Below, piece after piece: positions 51,707-60,378 of a stretch of DNA of 64,000 bases. Position numbers and translations under genes: made by a program. Each line of letters begins with the position of its first letter. Position 1 is the stretch's first letter. The stretch is from Cytophagales bacterium (GTDB lineage Bacteria; Bacteroidota; Bacteroidia; Cytophagales; Cyclobacteriaceae): positions 1 through 64,000 of the forward strand of contig JAKSDQ010000302.1 of the NCBI GenBank assembly GCA_022360015.1. Direction: 5' to 3'. The notes beneath the pieces are model-generated. The model was not told where the DNA came from. It searched no databases and saw nothing but the letters and a program-made list of their open reading frames with translations.

Positions 51707-51762
51707 CAAAGGTATTGCGACATTATTTATGTCATGTTAGCCGGCAGATAGGTTTCGGTAAG
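51707..51762 (-). promoter_or_regulatory. Pho-box-like repeats and -7 box, site E (phnG operon)
   Basis: On the minus strand three 11-bp units follow each other: CTTACCGAAAC (51752-51762), CTATCTGCCGG (51741-51751) and CTAACATGACA (51730-51740). After exactly 15 bases comes TACCTTTG (51707-51714), a perfect -7 box. No TTTG -33 is present; the last repeat covers that place. The 15-base spacer is the same as at site A. The start of phnG is about 27 bases further. The PhoB-like regulator gene lies directly upstream. Confidence 0.65.
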
Positions 51763-51809
51763 AAGTTTTAAGAAAATGTTAAAATCGATGGGGCTTCGGT
51801 GACCGGATT

Positions 51810-52541
51810 TTAATCACCTAAACGGTAACCTACTCCTCTTACCGTTTCCAAATAATCTTTGTATTTACCCAGCTTTTTTCTTAACCCCACAATCTGTACA
51901 TCTATTGATCTCTCCGTAACGATGTAATCAAATCCGTTGAGTTTTTCAATGATCTGATTCCTGGTAAATACTTTCCCGGGTTTATTGGCTAAGAGGTGAA
52001 TCAGCTTAAATTCCGAATAGGTGAGATCGAGCTCATGATTGTCGATATAAACTTTATACTTTTCAGTATCCACCATCAGATTTTTGAAATTAATGCTATG
52101 TTCTTCCTTGGGATCTTCTTCCTTCAATGCGTCGTTGATGGTATTTTTTTTGGGTTTTTGGACATTTGACCGATGTTTCATGATCTTTTTGACCCTTGAT
52201 ATGAGTTCCTTTATTCTTACGGGTTTAGAAAGGAAATCATCGGCGCCCAACTCAAGTGCGGTAACTGCGTCGATCTCATCTGATCTGGCGGTGAGCATGA
52301 TAAACGGGATGTTTTCCAACGCCCTGTCCTTCTTTACAATTTTACATATTTCGATGCCATCGATGTCTTCAAGCATCCAGTCACAAATAACCGCATCAGG
52401 TTTATTTTTTTTAATGAATTCCAAACCCGCATATCCCGAGGAAAAAGTATGGGTATTGGCCCTTTCTTTTTCGAAGTTATATTTTAGTAACTCAAGAATA
52501 TCTTTTTCATCGTCAATTATCGTGATGGTGGCATCTTTCAT
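51810..52541 (-). CDS. PhoB-like OmpR-family response regulator
   Basis: Transcription factor of 243 residues. A receiver domain at about 1-125 has the acidic pair at Asp10-Asp11 or the following Glu, phospho-acceptor Asp54 in VICDWMLED, threonine in LTARS and lysine in SKPVRI. A winged-helix domain of the OmpR/PhoB type follows at about 150-243 (LDLTYSEFKLIHLLANKPGKVFTRNQI, VQIVGLRKKLGKYKDYLETVRGVGYRLG). ELLKYNFEKE near 17 is PhoB-like. No histidine kinase is adjacent. OmpR-family factors bind 11-bp direct repeats, so this is the best candidate for the repeats found before the phn units. Confidence 0.9.
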   Translation of the reverse strand: MKDATITIIDDEKDILELLKYNFEKERANTHTFSSGYAGLEFIKKNKPDAVICDWMLEDIDGIEICKIVKKDRALENIPFIMLTARSDEIDAVTALELGADDFLSKPVRIKELISRVKKIMKHRSNVQKPKKNTINDALKEEDPKEEHSINFKNLMVDTEKYKVYIDNHELDLTYSEFKLIHLLANKPGKVFTRNQIIEKLNGFDYIVTERSIDVQIVGLRKKLGKYKDYLETVRGVGYRLGD

Positions 52542-52917
52542 GAGTTTGTTTTTTATGTAAAAATGCTTTTCAATTGTTAATTTAATGTTTGAATCAGGTT
52601 AGTAGTGAGTTGCAGGTGTTTATTATTTTGTTATATAAACATGACTAAAATGTTAAACGGCAACAACTGAGATAACATTTCATAAGTCTGTAAGACGGTT
52701 AGTTTTGATTGATGTCGATCAGATTTCAAAATTTGTGGAATCAGGTCATGGATCCTTGTTTTCTCTTTTGTCGGTTATCTTAACCGGGAAATTCCGTGTT
52801 GAAGCTCCATGAGGATCAATCGTACCTGATCGATCATGGCCGATTACCGGTTCTTATAAATGGCATGTAGCTTAGAGGCAAAGAATCAATGTATTGGCGA
52901 TAATATCCTTATTGTGG
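52542..52917. other. Gene-free stretch between response regulator and XRE-cupin gene
   Basis: About 375 bases with no credible frame or RNA gene. The side next to the response regulator is A/T-rich. I see no strong hairpin and no clear CTAAY repeat array here. Confidence 0.45.
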
Positions 52918-53493
52918 TTAAGCTTTTATGGGAATCAGATATACTTTAAAAAGTTTTGCTTCCCTATCCTGGTTGTTTTGAACAGAGTGCGGAATGCTAC
53001 CATCAAAAAATAAGGTATCTCCTTGCAGTAAACGAATGGTTTCGCCATTGATACCATAGGTAACATCTCCACTTAATACATGCGCCAATTCCCTTCCGTC
53101 AGTGGCGATGGGCTCTCTATATACATTGCCTTGGATTCTGATGATATTAACTCTAAAGTTCAAGTTGAACAGGTCTTGATGGATCAGTGATTCATACACT
53201 AATCCCAGCGAGTCTTCTCGTTCTTCCAGTTCACCTTGTTGATCTTTGATGAGTGTATAGCTGCATTTTTCTCCAAAAATAACAGATTCAACTAATTCGG
53301 AGAGGTTCATTTCAAGTGCTTTTGAAATTTTGAGTAATACCGGTAAGGAAGGAATCGTTCTGAAATTTTCTATTTTGGACAACAAACCAGCCGTCACATC
53401 ACTGCGTTCGGCGATTTGTTGCAAACTTAAATTTCTTTTTTTCCTTTCTTCCTTGATTTTTTTTCCAACGAGACTCAAAATATCATCTTTCAT
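52918..53493 (-). CDS. XRE-family regulator with cupin sensor domain
   Basis: Transcription factor of 191 residues from the ATG at 53491-53493, where the HTH begins properly (LSLVGKKIKEERKKRNLSLQQIAERSDVTAGLLSKIEN). The open frame extends 14 codons further upstream but without domain character. The C-terminal cupin (about 105-190) has REPIATDGRELAHVLSGDVTYGINGETIRLLQGDTLFFDGSIPHSVQNN, the small-molecule pocket of such regulators. It is divergent from the phosphonoacetate hydrolase remnant across a repeat-rich gap, so it probably controls that gene; in other bacteria cupin-XRE factors respond to small organic acids or amines. Confidence 0.88.
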   Translation of the reverse strand: MKDDILSLVGKKIKEERKKRNLSLQQIAERSDVTAGLLSKIENFRTIPSLPVLLKISKALEMNLSELVESVIFGEKCSYTLIKDQQGELEEREDSLGLVYESLIHQDLFNLNFRVNIIRIQGNVYREPIATDGRELAHVLSGDVTYGINGETIRLLQGDTLFFDGSIPHSVQNNQDREAKLFKVYLIPIKA

Positions 53494-53579
53494 ATGATTT
53501 AAACGCTGTCCTGACCGGTTTATTAAAAGCTGCAAAATAAACCAATTCTTAAAAAGAATCGCTTAAATCCTGACAAATC

Positions 53580-53670
53580 TTGAATTGTAATCTAACAAAC
53601 ATTGAATTGTAAACTAACAAATATTGAATAGTATTAAATAATATTGCCAAATATTGAATAATACTAAAAT
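53580..53670. repeat. Tandem repeats between XRE-cupin gene and phosphonoacetate hydrolase remnant
   Basis: TTGAAT occurs at 53580, 53602, 53624 and 53654, with TTGCCA at 53644: steps of 22, 22, 20 and 10 bases, about one or two helix turns. CTAAC lies at 53592 and 53614, also 22 apart, in the same array. CTAAC is the unit found in the phn promoter repeats, and TTGAATARTA is shared with the repeats at 59396. The array covers the divergent promoter area, so it is a likely operator for XRE-cupin or PhoB-like protein. Confidence 0.5.
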
Positions 53671-53708
53671 TTTAGTAAAATCCTGTTTCCGGATTCAAAG
53701 AAGAATTT

Positions 53709-54125
53709 ATGAAAATCAACGTCAACGGTATTGATTATAACCTGCATAAAACGCCGGTAGTAGGTATTTGTATGGATGGCACTTCATACGACTACTATCA
53801 GGTAGCAGCGGCGGCGATGCCCCATATTCAAAGATTTATCAAAACCGGAAGTCTGGGTTTTGTAAAATCGGTGATACCTTCTTTTACCAACCCTAACCAT
53901 ATGGCCATTGTCACAGGTGTCATTCCGGATCAAAATGGTATTTGCGGTAATTATTACTATGATAAAAGCACCCACAAAGAAGTAATGATGAATGACCCTG
54001 CCTATCTAAAGGTTTCCATGATCATCAACCGACTACTCAATCAAGCGTATAGTGAAAAATTGGCTTCCGGAGAAGCCCGGAATTTTCAACTATTCGACTT
54101 TTTACACAATAGCATTGAAAATTGA
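53709..54125 (+). pseudogene. phnA: Phosphonoacetate hydrolase with large internal deletion
   Basis: The first ~100 residues match phosphonoacetate hydrolase, a zinc enzyme of the alkaline phosphatase superfamily that splits phosphonoacetate into acetate and phosphate: VNGIDYNLHKTPVVGICMDGTSYDY, PSFTNPNHMAIVTG with the nucleophile threonine, GICGNYYYD and VMMNDPAYL. The reading then goes straight, in frame, to LLNQAYSEKLASGEARNFQLFD, which looks like the enzyme's C-terminal end. A normal enzyme is about 410 residues; this one is 138, so most of the catalytic domain, including the other zinc ligands, is missing. The product cannot be active. Confidence 0.7.
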
Positions 54126-54245
54126 TGGGTTGTGGCCACAGTAAAAAATAACAAAAGGCTGCATAACCCATCGACAGATATGGGTACCGTCATCACTGAA
54201 ACAACCGGTGTGGAAATAGAGCACCGTCATGTTGAGTACATACCT

Positions 54246-55160
54246 CTATTTTTTCAAAATTAGTGCCCTGCTTTTTTCCCTGCCCCATCCAATTATTTTG
54301 ATCACTTCATCGGATAGGATCAATTTGGCAAAAGAATTTTCACTGCTATCTACCATGCCTTTGAAAGTGACATAATGAATGCCGTTTCTTTTATCATAGC
54401 CCCCGGCATGATTATGCCCATTCAACCAGGCTTTCACACATTGATAATTATTCAAAAGGGTAACGATTTCTTTCCAATTCCATAGTTGATGATGGCTTCC
54501 TTCCGGAAGAACAGGAAAGTGACACAGTATAATAACATGTTCGTTTTTCAACTCCGATTTTTCCAATTCATGCTTAAGCCAAACCAACTGGGTTTTCCCC
54601 AAGGCGCCATTATAATCGGGCTGGTCACTGTATAGTTTCTCAAAGATATTTTTGGATTCGATGTATTTAGGGCTGTTTTTTGACCAGGCATGCAGGCTGA
54701 CATCATTACCATCCAGCACAATAAACTTCCAGCTTTTGATATAGAACGAAAAATATCTCTTGAGCAATCCAAGATATGAAGGTACCTTATGCTTGAGTGA
54801 ATCGGGAACAGAAAAATCATGGTTGCCCAAAACATGTGTCATGGGTATCTTTAAATTTTGCTGTTTTTGCAGAACTATATCATAATTTTCCGGCCCTGTG
54901 TCAATAAAATCACCCAGATGAATAACATGGTCGAGGTTTGAAGCATTAAATTCGTTTACCGCAGAATCCAGTTTCAGAACCGATCGCCTGTACAGTCGTT
55001 TTCCCCGATCCGGTTGATCGGCATATTGACAATCGGCCATAACTCCCAAATGCACTATACTGTTTACCTTATCAGCAGTTTGAATGGCACTTTCCCTGGT
55101 ACAACCTAATAACAGGACAGTCAGAATTAATGTGAATATAAAACTTTTGGTATGTATCAT
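54246..55160 (-). CDS. Calcineurin-like phosphoesterase lipoprotein
   Basis: Metal-dependent phosphoesterase of 304 residues exported as a lipoprotein (VLLLGC, Cys20). The two-metal site is visible as LGVMADCQYAD near 39-49, HLGDFIDTGPENYD near 80-93, VLGNHDF near 110-116, ILCHFPV near 210 and LNGHNHAGGYDKRNGIHYVTFKG near 243-265. The order of metal motifs is complete. It is the last gene of the GH116 / phosphoesterase / phosphoesterase operon. The substrate is unknown; ADP-ribose/CDP-alcohol-type phosphoesterases share the form of the motifs. Confidence 0.88.
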   Translation of the reverse strand: MIHTKSFIFTLILTVLLLGCTRESAIQTADKVNSIVHLGVMADCQYADQPDRGKRLYRRSVLKLDSAVNEFNASNLDHVIHLGDFIDTGPENYDIVLQKQQNLKIPMTHVLGNHDFSVPDSLKHKVPSYLGLLKRYFSFYIKSWKFIVLDGNDVSLHAWSKNSPKYIESKNIFEKLYSDQPDYNGALGKTQLVWLKHELEKSELKNEHVIILCHFPVLPEGSHHQLWNWKEIVTLLNNYQCVKAWLNGHNHAGGYDKRNGIHYVTFKGMVDSSENSFAKLILSDEVIKIIGWGREKSRALILKK

Positions 55161-55176
55161 TACCGGGCCATTCTTT

Positions 55177-55201
55177 TCTAACCCTACCAGCCAGGGTTAG
55201 A
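55177..55201. other. Perfect intercistronic hairpin between the two phosphoesterase genes
   Basis: TCTAACCCT and AGGGTTAGA form a 9-bp perfect stem with a 7-base loop in the 53-base gap between the genes. On the transcribed minus strand A-rich sequence follows, so it is not a normal terminator there. It may balance expression of the two genes. Confidence 0.5.
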
Positions 55202-55213
55202 ATTTTAGGTAAA

Positions 55214-56128
55214 CTAATAGGGATGTGAATAATAGGTATTCGTCACCGACCCATCTTCAAATAAATCAATGACAGCATAGCCGGGAGGTGTTTCTCTTAC
55301 CCAATATTTACCGGCCGAATGCTCATTCCCTTCTTCCCACCAAAAGCCACTTAATGCGCCGTTACAGAAATAGTTTACACTATTGTATACAACACGATCA
55401 AGAAGATGGACATGACCACTTAAACAGGTGATTTTTTTATCTTTATGCTTGTAATATAAGTTTGTTAAGTAATTGTGGTCGGTATGTTTGCCGCCATTTG
55501 CGCCAAGTATAGGATAATGGGACATGATCAGCACATTACTGCCAGGGGCGATTCGGGCAAAATCTGCTTCCAGCCATTGACGTTGTGTTGCATCCAGTGA
55601 ACCGGCATTATCGTTATTACTATCCAAAATAATAAAATGCCACCCTTTTTTGTCGAAACTGTAATATCTACCCGGAATTCCCAGTTGTTTTACGGCATAG
55701 TCCTTCCCATACATGGAATCCTGCTTGTTGGGTGCCGCCCACCACATATCGTGATTACCCAGGCAACTGTGCACTTCGTATTCGGAAAATTCACTTCTCA
55801 GTTCTTTCCATATAGCCCATTGCTCATGCACCCGGTCTCTATCGATATGATCATAGTCAGCCGCATAAATGGTGTCTCCTCCATTCAGAAAAAAATCGAC
55901 TTTGTTTTTCTTTATATCTTTCAGGCATTTCCTGAATCGGTTAGGGGCATCCAGTTCCGGACGGATATGCACATCGGTAATATGGGCAATTTTTAATACT
56001 TTTTTGCTTTTCCTGGTATTTATAGTCGATGCAGCAGATAAAACAGGGGGCAACATAGTGGCTCCTGCCGATAAAGTCAGCCCCTTTATTAGCGTTCTTC
56101 TACGCAATGAATGGTGTCTTTGTGTCAT
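55214..56128 (-). CDS. Calcineurin-like phosphoesterase with Tat-type signal
   Basis: Exported phosphoesterase of 304 residues. The N-terminus RRRTLIKGLTLSAGATML has a twin-arginine-type signal. The two-metal motifs are complete: IAHITDVHIRPE near 47-58, FLNGGDTIYAADYDHID near 80-96, CLGNHDMWWA near 121-130, LIMSHYPILGANGGKHTDHN near 200-219 and CLSGHVHLLDR near 234-244. It begins 2 bases after the GH116 gene ends and is paralogous to the next phosphoesterase. Substrate unknown; the neighbouring glucosidase suggests an envelope or extracellular glycolipid or phosphate ester. Confidence 0.9.
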   Translation of the reverse strand: MTQRHHSLRRRTLIKGLTLSAGATMLPPVLSAASTINTRKSKKVLKIAHITDVHIRPELDAPNRFRKCLKDIKKNKVDFFLNGGDTIYAADYDHIDRDRVHEQWAIWKELRSEFSEYEVHSCLGNHDMWWAAPNKQDSMYGKDYAVKQLGIPGRYYSFDKKGWHFIILDSNNDNAGSLDATQRQWLEADFARIAPGSNVLIMSHYPILGANGGKHTDHNYLTNLYYKHKDKKITCLSGHVHLLDRVVYNSVNYFCNGALSGFWWEEGNEHSAGKYWVRETPPGYAVIDLFEDGSVTNTYYSHPY

Positions 56129-56130
56129 GA

Positions 56131-58869
56131 TTATGTTGATTTGATGAGTACTTCTATTTCGTCGCCGGCCTTCAGGTTTGTGCCTGGCCAGGTGATTTGA
56201 TATTGATTTCCGTTTTGGATCATTTGAGAGGTTATTTTTTCACCATTGATCTTTAAAATGGCTATTGGCTTTTTATACACACGGGCCTTCAGGTCGATTT
56301 TCGACAAGCTTACATTTCCATAATCAATGGATAAGGTATTTGTTTGTTTTTTGTCACTTCTTTTTTGTGTGAACCTCCCCCATCCTTCGGCAGTCGTAAA
56401 AAATGAAACATGATCTTCTGGCTGCCAAACAGGATCGAAGCCGATCATTTTTTCCGGGCCATTGTAACTAAAGCCCTGAAGGGCTAACAATACCGACCAA
56501 CTACTCATAGCACGGCTGTAAAATTTACCGCATTCATCGTCTCCAAAAGGATTGCCACTGTATCCCCAATTACCCCAGCCTCCACCATATCCTACTTTAA
56601 GTTTTCCTGTATACCTGTCCGATACAGCTTTTACCACTGTCAATCCTTCCTTCAGATTTCCCGATGCTATCATAGTTGCCGCAGCAGCATATTCGAACCC
56701 TGACATGACTTCATCCGCATAGGATGTATGGGGTTTCGGTCGCCCTCCCTTTGGCCAGGTAATCATCAAAAGTCCCGCCTCATCAGGCTTAGCGAATTCT
56801 CTGGGTGTTTGTTTAATCCCCTCAAAATTTGCCTTGAAATTGTATTTGAAAATTGATTCCATGGTTTTATCAAGAATCTCTTCAGGATAAAGGCTCCCTA
56901 ATTGGAGCTGATTGGCCCACCACTGCCCCAACATCTGATCGGTTGCACAACCTGTAAGAAAATCGGCGCGGGGAACGGAATCCGGTATTTGAATAAAGTA
57001 TTCTCCATTCCAAAGTGTTTCCAGATGGGAGTCGATGGCCCTTTTACTCAATTGATTGTAATGGGTGGCGATTTCAGGTTCTTTTTGTAGCAGGGCCATT
57101 TCAGCCATGGCGCTAAGCGCAGCGGCATAAAGTGAGCCATGCCAGGCACTGTTTCCTCCCAACCTGCTATCCAATGTATTGTGTTTTGCCCCTTCCAGTA
57201 TGCCGTCTTCGTCCGGATCCCAGGTTTTAATAATGAAATCCATGGCTTTTTTTGTTTTTGGATAGTTTACATTTAACCAATCGAAATCAGTACCGGTGAG
57301 ATGTTCCCGGTAGACCTGAAGAATTTCCCCGCATTGCCCATCAAAAGCCTCATGTCCATTGGGGTGACGGTATGGGATCATGCCGTTTTCTTTCATGTAA
57401 CGGAACGATTGCTCCCTCATTTTCCTTCCTATTTCAGGAAATAACCGCGCATGTGCCTGCGCATAATGCCACACGTGTGTACAATTTCCGGAACAGGCCC
57501 CACCTCTGGGAGAAATGCCTTCCCAGCCACCTATATAGCCTTCATTGTCCCAAAACATTGTATTGGTTTTCAGAATGGAAGTCTGTGCTGTTATGCGATC
57601 CTTTAGCCAATGCGGGAAATTGGATTGATAAAAAGAATTGTGATATAACTTCGTCAATGAATGTAGCTCTTTAAAATGCGTCTGTAGATAATCAGCCACT
57701 TCCTTTGAGTTTTTCCACCAATGTGTGTATTTGTTGCCATCACCTCCCCATTGACCTCTGCCCCAACTATTTTTTGAGTAACTGCCTCGCTCACCAAAGG
57801 GGAAATGCCAGGTTAGATAAAATGTTATAGTGCGTTTTTCACCTGGTTTAAGCCAAAATGTTTTTGAAACGGCTGCATCGACGGTTTCACCTTTGGGTGA
57901 AGGTTGGGTCTTTACCGTTTTAACTAAGCTTCCTGTTTTGTAAAAATTACCGTATAAGGCTTCCATGGATTGCCAATCTGCTGTTGCCTCGCCTTGTTCA
58001 CCTACTAGTCCGATGGTCATATCTCCATATCCTAATGAATCGTTGGAGCGGTTTTTTGTCAAGTGCACATAGGTATGATGACGGTCCTGATGGATTCGGT
58101 TGATGTTCCCTCCGTAGTTTTTAAATGATTTGCCGTCTACCGCGTTTAAGTTTATATATTGGGTGTCATTTTCAAAAAATTCCCTGGACGAGTTTTTGGG
58201 CCCGTGTCTGTTAAATGGGAAATACCCCACAGCATTTTGTTGCGCATAGAGGAACCCTACTTCCACAGGCTCATTCGAATTATTTTCGGCACTTAGCATG
58301 AATATAGCACATGGAATGGACGAATTTTTTAATTGCATGGGAATAAATGGGTTAAACACCTCCATAGAAATATCAACGGGGAATTCACTATCGGAAAACC
58401 TCATATTGGCAAATGGGTATTCCCCTTGAAATGTCAGTTTTTCCATTGCCGGAAAGGCTTCAACAGCATGGGTTTGTAAAGCACGAACTTCAGGCTTTCG
58501 ACTATTTGGCTTCACTCTTGCTGCAAAAAAACTATGAGGTATAAACGCCAAATTATGGTTGTTAAATATTTTCCAATGCTTCAATTGACCCGTTCCATCC
58601 AGTAATATATGACCACCGCCAAAAGCACCAACCGGAAATTCTATTGCTTCAAGGTACTCACCACTATAAGTGTGCGTTTCACCCCTTTCCATAAGAGACG
58701 GAGCAGCTAATAACTGCTTTTGCCGTTTGAGACGAAGGTCTTCTAGCTTTTTGTCGACGATTTGTTCATTCAAGTACTCGGTGTTACCGACCTCTTCTTT
58801 GGCAATCTCTTGTCCAAAAGAAAAAAAACCGGACCATAAAAAAATCAAAAATGCGAAAGTATTTTTCAT
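56131..58869 (-). CDS. GH116-like secreted glucosidase (GBA2 family)
   Basis: Predicted glucosylceramidase-type glycoside hydrolase of 912 residues. I start at the ATG at 58867-58869, which begins a signal peptide (MKNTFAFLIFLWSGFFSFG); the frame is open for another 100 codons upstream but those look non-coding. The N-terminal beta domain has FPVGAFGGGHILLDGTGQLKHWKIFN near 76-101. The catalytic (alpha/alpha) domain has GGACSGNCTHVWHYAQA, DPDEDGILEGAKHNTLDSRLGGNSAW near 560-585 and EVMSGFEYAAAATM near 745. This follows the GBA2/DUF608 layout. It leads the operon with two phosphoesterases. Confidence 0.85.
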   Translation of the reverse strand: MKNTFAFLIFLWSGFFSFGQEIAKEEVGNTEYLNEQIVDKKLEDLRLKRQKQLLAAPSLMERGETHTYSGEYLEAIEFPVGAFGGGHILLDGTGQLKHWKIFNNHNLAFIPHSFFAARVKPNSRKPEVRALQTHAVEAFPAMEKLTFQGEYPFANMRFSDSEFPVDISMEVFNPFIPMQLKNSSIPCAIFMLSAENNSNEPVEVGFLYAQQNAVGYFPFNRHGPKNSSREFFENDTQYINLNAVDGKSFKNYGGNINRIHQDRHHTYVHLTKNRSNDSLGYGDMTIGLVGEQGEATADWQSMEALYGNFYKTGSLVKTVKTQPSPKGETVDAAVSKTFWLKPGEKRTITFYLTWHFPFGERGSYSKNSWGRGQWGGDGNKYTHWWKNSKEVADYLQTHFKELHSLTKLYHNSFYQSNFPHWLKDRITAQTSILKTNTMFWDNEGYIGGWEGISPRGGACSGNCTHVWHYAQAHARLFPEIGRKMREQSFRYMKENGMIPYRHPNGHEAFDGQCGEILQVYREHLTGTDFDWLNVNYPKTKKAMDFIIKTWDPDEDGILEGAKHNTLDSRLGGNSAWHGSLYAAALSAMAEMALLQKEPEIATHYNQLSKRAIDSHLETLWNGEYFIQIPDSVPRADFLTGCATDQMLGQWWANQLQLGSLYPEEILDKTMESIFKYNFKANFEGIKQTPREFAKPDEAGLLMITWPKGGRPKPHTSYADEVMSGFEYAAAATMIASGNLKEGLTVVKAVSDRYTGKLKVGYGGGWGNWGYSGNPFGDDECGKFYSRAMSSWSVLLALQGFSYNGPEKMIGFDPVWQPEDHVSFFTTAEGWGRFTQKRSDKKQTNTLSIDYGNVSLSKIDLKARVYKKPIAILKINGEKITSQMIQNGNQYQITWPGTNLKAGDEIEVLIKST

Positions 58870-59799
58870 AATCGTTTTAATTATTAAGATTATAGTCATA
58901 TAATCGTTTGTGTTGTATACTATTTCCATGGTTTTGGTGGGAAAAACGTTGTCTTTTCTCTTTTTCCACGACTGTTTTTTAGCTTCGGCCTTTCTAAAAA
59001 ACAAGGCTATCATGATATAACCTGCTAGCAGAATCTTTTTTTGTTGGATTAAAATGACCGCAAAATTGCTTCTAGGCCTGCCCTGAGATTCCTGACAACT
59101 GCTCATGATTTGAAGGTCATTGCTTCTGCCAAAAATAAACGTAAAAGCCATATAATAGACGGTTCTCACAGGGGGTAGGTATTACTACACAAAAAAAATA
59201 AATTGTGGTCATGCTATTAAAACGTTAATAATTCAATCGGTTATTTAATTTGCCTGTGGTTAAAAAGCATGGTTATGATCGCCTGTGACTTCGTATAAAA
59301 ATCTGATTTAAATCATGCCTGCTTAACCATTGATTTTCCCTGTTGACCTATTCATGCATGTACTTAAAAACCAATATTTAATGATTTGTTTACAGTTGAG
59401 TAATATTAAATAAATATAGTAAATATTGAGTAATATTAAATAAAATTTGCTTATTATTGAATAATAATTAATAAAGTTACTGTAATAATTCGATTCTAGA
59501 TTAAAGGTAAAACTGATGAAAGTACATACTTACAGTATGATTAAAAAATATACAAAATACTTGTGATGAACATTTGTATATCTCGTAATTTATTACGACT
59601 ACTAGAGGAAGCGGTATCAGTCATATCTACTATTTAAGGACTTATCAAAACTAGAGCCCAGGGCTTTGCCGCTTTAATGAAGATCCTCGAAATCAATTAG
59701 TAATTTCATATGTTATCTTGTAATTCCGACAAGATAATAATATTAATAACATGTAGCAGTAATTTTTATAGTTACTTGATTTCTTTGAATAATTATAAA
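58870..59799. other. Long A/T-rich intergenic region with three direct repeats
   Basis: About 930 bases between the GH116 gene and the sigma factor gene. The open frame upstream of the GH116 start has no domain character. At 59396, 59426 and 59457 the motif TTGARTAATATTAAATAAA recurs at 30-31-base steps. I see no tRNA, IS or other gene in this region. Confidence 0.45.
59396..59476. repeat. Three direct repeats upstream of the sigma factor gene
   Basis: TTGAGTAATATTAAATAAA at 59396 and 59426 and a close variant TTGAATAATAATTAATAAA at 59457 repeat every 30-31 bases. Related copies lie at 53624 and 53654 beside the XRE-cupin gene. The third-turn spacing suggests protein binding on one DNA face. 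The purpose is unknown. Confidence 0.5.
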
Positions 59800-60378
59800 G
59801 TGTCGCTTAACAAAAATCATAACGACAACGAGTTACTCCAAAAGATAGCATCAGGTTGTAAGGGATCATTTGAAATCCTATTTAAAAAGTATCATGGGTC
59901 TTTATACTGTTATGCACTCAGGGTTTTCAGAGATGAGGCCTTGGCTGATGAAGTAGTTCACAAAGTCTTTATCAAAATCTGGGATTTAAGGGAAACGCTA
60001 TCCGAAATCAAATCCTTTAGAAATTATATCTATTCCGTAAACCGCAATTTGATAGTCGAAGAACTAAACGCAATTTCGAGAAACAGAAAATTGGCCGAGC
60101 AATTTGCCTGCAGGATTGTGACCAGTTACAATGTTGTTGAAGAAGAAGTGATCTACAATAACCTTGAAAAAATTGCTAATGAGGCCATTGAGCTACTTCC
60201 CAGCAGGAGAAAAGAGATCTTTAAGCTGAGTCGGCAAAATGGATTTTCGCATAAGGAAATAGCTCATAAGCTCAATATTTCGGAAAACACGGTAAAAGTG
60301 AGTGTTTCCAAGTCACTGAAACAGATAAAGGGCTACATATCTATCAATGCGGATATTTTTTTTCCTAGTGCCAAGTAG
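59800..60378 (+). CDS. ECF-type RNA polymerase sigma factor
   Basis: Extracytoplasmic-function sigma factor of the Bacteroidota expansion type. From the GTG at 59800 it has 192 residues, the usual length. An ATG at 59710 would add 30 residues without domain character. Region 2 is visible as FEILFKKYHGSLYCYALRVFRDEALADEVVHKVFIKIW and region 4 as AIELLPSRRKEIFKLSRQNGFSHKEIAHKLNISENTVKVSVSKSLKQIKGYI. It is followed by fecR and a SusC-type receptor, the classic trio in which substrate sensed at the receptor frees the sigma factor to express the transport locus. Confidence 0.9.
   Translation: MSLNKNHNDNELLQKIASGCKGSFEILFKKYHGSLYCYALRVFRDEALADEVVHKVFIKIWDLRETLSEIKSFRNYIYSVNRNLIVEELNAISRNRKLAEQFACRIVTSYNVVEEEVIYNNLEKIANEAIELLPSRRKEIFKLSRQNGFSHKEIAHKLNISENTVKVSVSKSLKQIKGYISINADIFFPSAK

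Noticed and set aside
58870..59169. The 100-codon upstream extension of the GH116 gene
   Set aside because: No domain or signal character; a clear signal peptide begins at the ATG at 58867-58869.
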